A DNA stretch of 24,871 bases from Scleroderma bovista (lineage: Eukaryota; Basidiomycota; Agaricomycetes; Boletales; Sclerodermataceae). Positions 11,443 through 19,700 of the stretch are shown piece after piece. The first letter of the stretch is position 1; every line of letters begins with the position of its first letter. The notes under the pieces were generated by a model. It made no database searches and was not told where the DNA came from. It worked only from the letters and a program-made list of their open reading frames with translations. The position numbers and the translations under genes were made by a program. Location: the NCBI GenBank assembly GCA_037178675.1, contig JAYMGJ010000643.1, forward strand, positions 1 through 24,871. The letters are read 5' to 3'.

Positions 11443-12604
11443 AATGAAGACACCATATGGATCAATGCCACCATCCCTTACTCCACCAACACTTCGTCTT
11501 TTGGTGACAATAAATCCATCTACGTTCGTGAAGTCCCCGTTCTTGACCCCAGCCTTTACTACCTCTCTGAGGCAGAGGCAGCATTTTTCAAAGCCGCAAC
11601 TAGGATTAATAATGACGAGGGACTGAAGACACATATCCTGATGGCACATGAAAGGGCTTACAAGGTCAGATTTATCTCGGCTTCCCTACCGCCCGTGCTG
11701 ACTACCGGAAATTTAGGTTGCACCGTATCCTTGTATCCTTGGATTGGGATTCCTGCGGTGCGTGAAATACTTCACAGACAGCCTTCTCTGTAGCTCACCG
11801 ATACGTTATATGCAGGATGGGAATCTCGAAGCAACCAATCTACGAAGACATTGTTAGGATCGGGCGCGAGCGCGAAGATGCCGTTTTCCTCGATATTGGC
11901 TGTTGCTGTGGGTGCCTCCCACCAAGATACCATTTATCTGCTCTGACTTCATAAATAGTCGCCACAGACGCGAGGAAAGTCGTAGCTGATGGATTCCCAG
12001 TTCGCAATATCATTGCATCGGACCTGAAGAAGGGTTGGTCAAGCCCCCATCCCAGTCTCTGTTAGTGTTACTGACACTCACTGAAACATTAGAATTCCTA
12101 GAACTCAGTCACGTCTTGTTCAGGACATCAAAGGAGACGTGGCCGGCACATTTCATCCCGGGAGATGCACTCGATCCTGATATGCTTTCTGTCGTCTCCC
12201 CTGCACGAGGACCCACACGAGAACCGCTTCCAGACCTGTCAGCCTTGACGTCGCTGAATCCTCTTCACAGTCACTGTTCGGTTATCAACGCATCCGCCTT
12301 CTTCCATCTATTTGATGAAGAGAAGCAGTTACATCTCGCTCGCGCTCTTGCAGGGTTGCTGTCTCCGCAGCCAGGGTCTATAATCTGTGGCCACCAGGTA
12401 GGTAAGAAAGAGAAGGGGGTTTCTACACAAATCATCCACGGCACACAATATGACCTCTTTGCGCATTCCGCGGAGAGTTGGGAGGAGATGTGGGATGGAA
12501 CGGTCTTTGAGAAGGGCAAGGTGCAGGTCAAGGCTGAGCTGAAGGACCTCGTTTTCATGGATAATAAAGCAGAGCTTCTGTTTTGGAGCATCACGAGGTT
12601 GTAG
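11443..12604 (+). CDS. SAM-dependent methyltransferase, basidiomycete family, start unresolved
   Basis: This is a predicted cytosolic class I S-adenosylmethionine methyltransferase of a family common in Agaricomycetes; the substrate is unknown. Exons: to 11664, 11717-11757, 11816-11907, 11959-12033 and 12093-12604. Introns are 11665-11716, 11758-11815, 11908-11958 and 12034-12092. The last four exons sum to 720 nt, keeping one frame. Visible blocks: YVREVPVLDPSLYYLSEAEA, VAPYPCILGLGFL, the SAM-binding motif I region VFLDIGCCFATDARKVVADG, then VRNIIASDLKKEFLELSHVL (motif II with its acidic Asp), FIPGDALDPDMLS, INASAFFHLFDEEKQLHLAR and the C-terminal ELLFWSITRL. The weak point is the 5' end: the frame is open only from 11443 because TAA lies at 11440-11442, and the nearest ATG (11444) is one base out of frame. 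Either a short upstream exon supplies the start, or a one-base indel has broken it. Confidence 0.8.
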
Positions 12605-13380
12605 AATTATGGTATAGAATAGGAAACGGAATGGGCCATCCCGCCTTCGTGCTATATGACCGTGTGTATTTCAACATGCGGTCCCCGTGGGAGGGGGCTT
12701 GACAATAATACTGTAACGAGCTGAGTTGATGAAAACGAAACGAGTTCCGTCTGCTACTTTACCATATAGGACCATGGCTGGGGTAATCACTAACATCGCC
12801 GCCGGGTGTGCTTGGGTATTCAATTTCACCGTGGCTTATTGACTACGGCATGATTAGGGATTGGGAGGTGGAGGACAGGTAGACTGGAAAAGAGGCTAGA
12901 GGTACCCGCACCGGCGTTTGCCGCTATTACCATAGATACTTCCGGACCGAGCGGACCGTCAGTCTGGACTCGGCCAGGACAGAGTATTATACCTTTCTGC
13001 ACTCCAACTCTTTCACGAACGAACCACATTGGTAACGACTAAGTACTCTTGCGCTCTTGCTCAGCCTTTGTAGTTTATGATCAAGAGAAGTGGCACACCA
13101 CGTCCTCGCAACCCAAGGTTTTATTCGCTTCTCTACGGTCATCTCTTGTGAGCACGGGGTCACACTTGCGAGTTCTAACCTTCGATAAGTTTGTCGGATA
13201 GGTTTCGTTCGTCCTGCTTTATCCGCACAGATTGCACGGGTAACACTTCATGTATGTGTCCTTTTTTCCTTGTGGCTTCCGTCTAAGGTAAAGCAAATGA
13301 ATATGGGACAAGAATGACGAATTGAACCCTATTTCACAGTGTAAACGTGAAGGCCACTTACAATCATTGTTATCTACTAA
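12605..13380. other. intergenic region, nothing recognised
   Basis: This stretch follows the methyltransferase stop codon. The longest open frame (12826-13029, minus, 67 codons) shows no conserved motif. No RNA gene, repeat or transposon end was seen. Confidence 0.4.
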
Positions 13381-14370
13381 TTGTCGGAACAAAACTTGAC
13401 CTCACAGGTACGTATTGAAAGTTTGATGGGTGCTACCGTACTTCTCGCTCAAGGCTTTCTCGCACCTCCAGATGTTTGGTGCGGCGTACCAGGGTGTATG
13501 GCTCCCTATCGTCCAGAACGATCCCGCGCGTCCATCGTCGTTTCTGGGAGTTTCTACTACTCGCCTCTGGTCTTAGTATTATATCTGGTCCTGCCATACA
13601 TGATGCTCATTGAAACGGGGCTCGGTACGTGATGATGTCCCATCTCCACGCTCATCCGACTGTTCAAGGTGCATACGATTTGATTATCTCCCAGCACATA
13701 GCCGGACCATGACATACAACCGTGTCGATGAGAAATTCCCTTGCAACCAACCTGCAAGGTGGCCCCATGACACTAATGTCGTAGACGCATTAGTGGGCTG
13801 TGCTGGTATGTACTTACATTCATGGTGTGTGACTGACATGTTTAAAGTGGCCTTGCGTATTAAGTACATAACACTCGCCAAGGCCCCCATCTGAAAGCAG
13901 ACACTGAGAAGGTATGTAAGCAACTCTGAAACTCTCTGAAACATTTAGTTTATGTGTTGTGTTTGTATCGCACGGTCTGTCAAACTCTTTCGCATGTCTC
14001 AGGGTCGATTCCATGTCGCCTCTAGCTCCAGTCTGCCAGCCCATGTGGGGATCACATATATCTCCGTTTGCGTTCGCTCACCAGTATAATTGGGTCGATA
14101 TTCCTGCCAAGAGACCATATGTTACCAACACCCCAGCATATGGTAAGCATAGGTAAGCATTAGTTGAAATAAGATTTTAGAGTAATGAATATCTTCCTTA
14201 CCTCAGATTTTGGGGTCACCTGGTCGATCAGGACTGATAATTTGTTCATCGAGAGGCTAGACATTAACATGAATATAATAATCTTGCTCCCTTTTGGGGG
14301 ATATGTGTACGTTAATACGCGTGAAGCAAGCGAGACTTCGTGGGACCCGAAGTGTAAATGCTTAGGGTGA
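13381..14370 (+). CDS. unidentified spliced gene or gene remnant
   Basis: I do not recognise this gene. Several plus-strand stretches look coding and are separated by plausible fungal introns, but I could not join them into one frame. Near 13458-13567 one frame reads SHLQMFGAAYQGVWLPIVQN, then DPARPSSFLGVSTTRLWS, ending in TAG. Near 13708-13807 another reads TMTYNRVDEKFPCNQPARWP then HDTNVVDALVGCA and meets a GTATGT donor. Near 14003-14145 a frame reads PLAPVCQPMWGSHISPFAFA then HQYNWVDIPAKRPYVTNTPAYG and meets a GTAAGC donor. From about 14207 the end reads FGVTWSIRTDNLFIERLD and finishes VNTREASETSWDPKCKCLG with a TGA at 14368. The residue choice (many W, P, C and N) suggests an extracellular or membrane enzyme, but that is a guess. 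Strand and boundaries are tentative. Confidence 0.3.
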
Positions 14371-14530
14371 AAGCTCCATGAGGGGAAGAGTTTGAGGGAT
14401 GGAAATCAATGCAGCACACAAAACGTTGATCGCGCGAGAGATAGAATAAGAAACATACATGGTACACAATGCATGACAAAATAAATGAGTCAGATAATAG
14501 CAATGACAGACAGCGTCGACGGATGATCGA

Positions 14531-15808
14531 TCATCTAGAGTATTTCTCCTCCCATTCGCCGTCTCGCGCTGGGTGTTCGTGCATTCTGGATGACGAGGGT
14601 ATATCACTGCTGCACTCCTCTTGGCACGTGGACAACACGTTGTCTGATGAGTAACCTGTCCCACCGAGTTCAATATGCGTTGTCAGTAGCTCTGTTGTCT
14701 GGGGACGTCGCCGCGTCGTATAGTCGTCGTCTTTTTCATCTGATTCGCTCTGTTCCGAAATTGAAACCGAGGAAAAACGGCCATAACGGTAGATGCATGT
14801 CACGAAAACGAGCAAATTACACATGATGGTTGAGAATCCAACCTAAGCGAGGTGTAAAGGTGCGGTGCAATTCGAGTGTGCGGTATAGGTCCTCACCTCA
14901 ACATCCATGGAAAGGATCACCAAAGGATAGATACTTCCAATCTGACAAATGGCACGGAACAGAGATGCAACGGTGACAATGAAGCCCGATGCAAATATCA
15001 GCAAGATCATCCTTCTCTGTTTCCTTGGGAGCTTAACACTCCATAAGAGCCGGATCGGAAGTCCAATCAGAATAACATCCGCTATGACATCACCTGCGCA
15101 CTTGCCATCAGGACTGGAGAGTTAACGGGACGAATAGGACTCACTAGCCAGTTCGTATATTGCCAAGTTCCACCCTAAAGGAAGGGCCGGTTTGTTAAAT
15201 ATGCTGGGCTGCCGTGTCCAGCTTAGATCATGAGTGTAAAACCAAACTTTTGCTCCCATAAAGGAAAGGAACATCGTGGTGAACACCGCCGCAATCATAC
15301 ACATCACATGCCGCAGTTTCTGAGACGGATAGATGATGCGTAAGACGGAAAACAAGATACTAAGGCGAACAACCCTTGAGGATAAAGCCATTAGAAGCGC
15401 AATGATGAAGAAAAACTTGCACCATACCATATCACAATGTTGAATGAGAAGACATACAACCAGAATCCGATAGTCGATATTGGACTGGCTAAAGGGTGTG
15501 TGAGATTTAACTGTGAAGAAATGCAAACCAAATTACATACGCTCTATTGTATAGATCCACGTCCCCGTCAAGTAAGCCAGTGCGAAGAACAATGCAGCAA
15601 GTGCCCAAGCATCTTCCCACCACAGTCGTCGTATTTGAAGCCGAAACGAAAATCGAAATATTCCTAGTAATATTCCAAAGCTCTGCAAGACTGTTGTCCC
15701 AGCTGTTCACAGTTGATTACAAGGATGTCAAGGTAGGAAATGTTGTCCTCACTCACCCCTTGCAGCTTTCAGAACATCCAAGGTTAAATTGGTGAGGATG
15801 ATTGGCAT
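14531..15808 (-). CDS. fungal rhodopsin-like seven-transmembrane protein
   Basis: This is a predicted multi-pass membrane protein of the fungal rhodopsin-domain type (no known ligand, not a light-sensing opsin by what is visible). Exons on minus: 15808-15757, 15702-15541, 15488-15428, 15374-15145, 15093-14897 and 14842-14531. They sum to 1014 nt, an exact multiple of three, giving 337 aa. All five introns are 51-54 nt with standard ends. The N-terminus reads MPIILTNLTLDVLKAA; the family hallmark RRLWWEDAWALAALFFALAY follows helix 1; then VVRLSILFSVLRIIYPSQKL, a helix ending in MGAKVWFYTHDLSW, the block SDVIADVILIGLPIRLLWSV followed by KLPRKQRRM, and the last helix in FSTIMCNLLVFVTCIYRY. The roughly 75-residue cytosolic tail is rich in Ser, Glu, Asp and Thr. 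Family members are common in Agaricomycetes and mostly uncharacterised. The gene appears intact. Confidence 0.8.
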
Positions 15809-16675
15809 AAAGCAATGTCCTTTGAGAAAGAGCACCAATATGGGCCTGCCTAAGCAGTGCGAACGCTCAGTATTTATATCGTGAAGGAGAAAAGGCAATC
15901 TTACCAAAAGACGTGTAGCGCAGCCACTACGCTAACGTGATGCCCCTGTCAACGAGGAAAACCGTCTATGTAATGGGGAAAGTATGTTCATAGTAGCAGC
16001 TAACTTCCCTGGTGATCGGCTCATCGTAGCACGGAATATGAAAGAACTTGTTTTTGAGCTGATTTTAGAGGAACGAAGTACTCTTATAAGTATCTTCCTC
16101 TATTATGTATCAGGGTGGGCTTTGGGAGACTACGTATGCAGGCTCCGAGAATACCCGATGAGTTCTATAAATGTAAGAGTACCTTGACGTATGAGTGACG
16201 GTTGCAAGTCGACCACGAGAAGATACCAACAACATACTAGAAGGATGGCAGGAACAACTTTAAATTGGCGCCACTGGGCACAAGGATGTATACATTGACA
16301 TGTCCGGGCCCAGGTTCCTTCCCCTCCTTCAAAGCTTCACTGTTCGTGTGAGGGGCGGATACCGTGTATGTATAGTCACCAGGCCGCGGTCAAGGCTGCG
16401 ACCGACTGGCCCTCATTTGGGCGCGTGCCGAATTCAAGGTCCGCATGAAAGATGCATCAGAGTATTTACCCGAGGGCATCACCAAGGGCATGCCTACCTC
16501 ATTTAGGAATAGCTCAAGATACTATCCCGATTTGTACAGTCCCCGTTACGAAACTACAGAACCCTCAGTTCCGCACTATGTGATCAGTCTTATCAAGAGA
16601 TTGGTTGTAATCTAGTACTAGTACAAGTAGTACTACATGCTGTGATCTAAGATAATGACATTGTGCTTCCATGAG
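15809..16675. other. intergenic region; possible left boundary of mobile DNA
   Basis: No gene is supported. Two short plus-strand open frames (15984-16187 and 16300-16506) have no recognisable motif. The region should contain the promoter of the minus-strand rhodopsin-like gene at its left end. A compact palindrome-rich element sits at 16613-16635 (see its own entry), shortly before the first of the transposon-associated genes. Confidence 0.4.
16613..16635. repeat. short inverted/direct repeat (TAGTACTA twice)
   Basis: The 8-base palindrome TAGTACTA occurs at 16613-16620 and again at 16628-16635 with 7 bases between, so the two arms can pair with each other or with themselves. It lies about 40 bp beyond the stop codon of the first transposon-associated gene. 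It could be part of a transposon end, but no matching opposite end was found inside the window. Confidence 0.4.
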
Positions 16676-18385
16676 CTACATAGTACAGTGATCTACTATC
16701 TCCTTTCCACGCTGAAGAATGCACTGGGTGAGGTGGTTCAAGCATTGTAGCTCTGTACCATAATTTCCCTTCCTAATTGTTTCCATGCAATGCAAAGCAT
16801 CCCTATAGTGTGAGCCATAAACAACTGTATCAAAATTTTTTTGGTGGCCCCCTCTCACAAAGTCAAGCACCCAACGAATCATTGTCACGGTGAATGCGAT
16901 GAGACAGTCAAAATCTTGTGTTTTGGGCGGGAGCACCTTCCATAGTTTTGTTCTTGGCGACCAAATGACATCTTGAATGATTGCTGTGACCACGTGATGG
17001 TTAAAGACTCCTCGAGTCTTTTCGCCTGTTGGAAGCTAGTAGCACAGAATTAATACCGTATTAGAATTGCAATAGAAGACTTACAGTCATATCTGCATCC
17101 GCAAAATCACGCCTGCAGAGCAATTCTTCCACTCTTGTCTTCCATATATTGGAAAGTTTGCCTCGTGTCTCAATCGGGATGTGTAGGTTGTATGAGTCTT
17201 GCGTTATGGTCAAGGTGGAAACCTTGAAGTGATTCATAATTTCTTTAAGTGTGCTTTTAGACGTGGAAGAGAAGCTGTTCAGTTTTTTCTGTTCCCAACG
17301 ATCTGTGTAGATAAGTACTTTTGTACTCAGAAAATTTGATCTTACTTACGTGGCACTGGCATGAACCTTTGCGCAAGGTCATCTGCCAAGTTTTTGATGA
17401 ATGTATCGTCTTGTTTTGTCCGCATCGGCTGTTGCAGGAGAATATCACTGAAGAGCACCCCTCGCCTCTGTCTGCAAGGTGCTCATGGGGGCGGCATTTG
17501 AGTCGGGTGGGTTCTCGTATGAAGTGGGTTGCAGAACAATCTGCAAGGTGCTTGCAGGGGCATCATTTGAGGTGGGTGGGTTCTCGGATGAGGTGGGTTG
17601 CGGAACAATGAATGTGGACATCAGAGGAATTGTTGTGGCAGACTCCAAACATTGTGCGGGAGGTAGACGGAGCTTCTTAGATTTCCGGACAGGTTTCTGA
17701 CTGTCTGGTACAATGCTGATGCGATCAAACTCTTTGCCCTGGACAGACTCTCCATGGCACGATGACAAGGTCATTTCCATAATGCGTTCAGCGTATGCAT
17801 TCGCATATGGAGAGTTGCGTGATGGGAATAATGTGGGGACTCGCCGATCGTGCATGATCCTCTGATCAATGTCTGATAGTGTGTGGGGGGGGACATTTGC
17901 GCTTGTGGGCGTAGATTTGTTGTAGATAGTCAGATAAGGAGGCATGGTCCTTTGATCAATGTCCAATAGCGTGGGCAGTGGTACATTCGTGCTCGTAGGG
18001 ATGGGTTGGTTGTAGATGGTCGGATATGGAGTGAATGCTGGGGCGCTTGTAGGCATTTGGTTGTAAGTGGTATAAGGATTGAACGCTGAGCTGGATTGCG
18101 ATGTAGTGCTATGGTAGTCGATCAGATGGGGAGGGTAAGCAAAATGTACGCCGTCACCATAGTCATCCGGGAGACGTTGTGTGTCGCCTAGGAGATACTG
18201 ATAATTGCTGTCAAAGTACTGAGGGTCGTGCTGTGTATATGCAGCCTCGTCATCCACACCATATTCCTGTGACCGATGTTCGCTGGTATATGGATCACAT
18301 GTTTCGGATGGCTCACCACATTTCCAAACCCTGTACTCATCAGATTGAGGTCGTTGTGGGTGCGATGCGAAGAGTGATGATTAGT
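16676..18385 (-). CDS. DUF6532-like hypothetical protein with proline/threonine-rich repeat region, frame-disrupted
   Basis: The C-terminal part resembles the uncharacterised DUF6532 domain frequent in mushroom-forming fungi, often near transposons; this assignment is from memory and tentative. Clear exons are 16676-17035, 17085-17302 and 17350 leftward in gene order, joined by introns 17036-17084 and 17303-17349. They read LAQRFMPVP, then RGKLSNIWKTRVEELLCRRD, GEKTRGVFNHHVVTAIIQDV, and DFDCLIAFTVTMIRWVLDFV. Upstream, 17445-18257 is one open frame that extends to about 18380 and starts around DEYRVWKCGEPSETCD; it carries a Pro/Thr/Tyr-rich region with two in-frame tandem repeats. The two parts are in different frames around 17445-17460 with no proper intron between, so either a frameshift has broken the gene or a splice is unusual. 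The true start codon is not resolved. Molecular function is unknown. Confidence 0.5.
17471..17608 (-). repeat. 69-bp in-frame tandem duplication
   Basis: Two adjacent imperfect copies begin at 17471 and 17540 (each starts TCTGCAAGGTGCT on the plus strand). The period of 69 bp is 23 codons, so the reading frame is kept; the protein repeat is of the form LQPTSYENPPDSNAAPMST versus PQPTSSENPPTSNDAPAST. This is a recent expansion within the Pro/Ser-rich part of the minus-strand gene. Confidence 0.75.
17853..18032 (-). repeat. 90-bp in-frame tandem duplication
   Basis: Two imperfect copies start at 17853 and 17943 on the plus strand (CATGATCC...TGATCAATGTC and CATGGTCC...TGATCAATGTC). The period is 90 bp, 30 codons, encoding two versions of a segment with TIYN, PTS.NVP, TL and DIDQR in order. 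The frame is kept, suggesting selection or recent origin. Confidence 0.7.
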
Positions 18386-18568
18386 AGCACGCAAGTTTGG
18401 ATACTATGATGGCACTGACCAAATCAAGTATATTGGTACACAATGAATTTACAAAAAGCAACTAAATTTAAACAGAGGGGGGGGGTCTACAAAGCGGTTA
18501 GCCGTAGTTTGAGGCAAAGGGTCTGTGCCTCACCTCATGGCCGTTCAAGTCTGCATCATCCTTGTGAT
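18386..18568. other. short gap between two minus-strand genes
   Basis: The gap separates the stop codon of the 18569-19602 gene from the first clear exon of the 16676-18385 gene. It contains a run of nine G near 18477-18485. No start codon with a convincing exon could be fixed here, so the first exon of the downstream gene may lie in it, or the two genes may be parts of one broken gene. Confidence 0.35.
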
Positions 18569-19602
18569 TTAGTCAAACGTATTCTCATCCCCGTTAGTAC
18601 CCGCTTCCTCTCTTGTATCCTCATCATCGCCATCGCGATCTGACGAGTCATCAGCCTCATGTGGAGAGGAACGTAATTTCAATGCAAGGCAGCCTTTCAC
18701 TTCTTCCTCCAGTTGATCGAGTTGCGTTTCTGTAGTGTCAAATGATAAAGCCTCTTTGTGATACACCTCGTGCTTGTAGGCCGCGATGCTGGCCATGTTG
18801 TCCCTTACATCTGGCGGGACCACACTGTTTATCTCTTCCATCAGCAATTCCGAATCCTCCAGGCCCATGTGATCCTTCTCGTCCATAGCATCATACTCCT
18901 TCAACTCCTCATAATCTGTTTGATGCAATTCCTGCACAAGCTTTCCATAATGCTCAATCTCCTTCAACTCCCATGCTGTGGCCAATGCTCAAAAACGTCT
19001 GGTCTCACAGCCTGCCTGTTTCATCAAGACTGCTTGTTCTAACACCTCATCTGACAGCTGCTTAATACCATTGTGGAATAAGTGCCGCCCCTGTGAAGCG
19101 ACAGTTAGGACTCTACAATGTTGGGTAAGGTGCAGGTCAATACCTTTTTAGCATTGTCACGGCCAATATTGGCTCCAGTCCCCCCTCTCAGGGAATTAGC
19201 CAAGAAGCGCAACTCCAAAGCCTGCTCGAGGGTCAGGCTAGAATAAGGTAAAGCCCTTCTATGCGCATTCTTTAAAACCTCAGAAACAAGTTGCATAGCC
19301 CTTTTGGAGGAGGTAGTACTGTCAGAAACACAACCAGAGCCACTGAAACCACTTGGTGAGGATGGAACATTTGGAGGGGGAGAGGAGGACAATTTGTTGA
19401 ACGGGGAAGAATCAACAGATTTATAATGGCCATATCGCACTGATACTGGAGTGGTAGGGGGTTCGGACTGAATCATGGGAGTAGATTGACAATCTGTTCT
19501 TGATAGCAGTTGGGCAAGGGAAGAGGTGCCAGTTTGTTGGAGTTTGAAGAACTTAGGATTTTTTTGTTGAACTCGAGCATCATGGATTGGCCACGGAGTC
19601 AA
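18569..19602 (-). pseudogene. hypothetical acidic/coiled-coil protein with an in-frame stop, head to head with the transposase
   Basis: I do not recognise the family. Exon 1 is open from 19602 to 19144 and reads RVQQKNPKFFKLQQTGTSSL, a Ser/Pro-rich linker, then SSLTLEQALELRFLANSLRG and ANIGRDNAKK. A clean 53-nt intron (19091-19143) follows. Exon 2 begins GRHLFHNGIKQLSDEVLEQA and runs to CETRRF, where an in-frame TGA lies at 18989-18991. The same frame then continues open for over 130 codons: ATAWELKEIEHYGKLVQELH, a helical Glu/Leu-rich region, and a very acidic end (SSDRDGDDEDTREEAG). The frame continuity on both sides makes a nonsense mutation the simplest reading. No in-frame ATG exists at the 5' end; the frame is entered at TTG (19602), while an ATG-started peptide just upstream (MNLPGLPETSKMCAASDSLL) is in another frame. 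The gene lies opposite the transposase and may belong to the same element. Confidence 0.5.
18989..18991 (-). other. in-frame TGA stop inside an otherwise open exon
   Basis: The codon sits between CETRRF and ALATAWELKEIEHYG in the same frame. No GT...AG pair of normal fungal intron size removes it. It would cut the protein before its helical and acidic C-terminal half. Confidence 0.65.
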
Positions 19603-19700
19603 GGTGCGATGGCAGAGACAGAGGACAGAAGACTGTCAGAAGCAGCACACATTTTAGAAGTTTCTGGTAATCCTGGGAGGTTCATATCGGTGATGCTAAC

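Noticed and set aside
14200..14260. Possible tRNA
   Set aside because: No cloverleaf with a T-loop consensus could be formed, and the region reads as an exon end.
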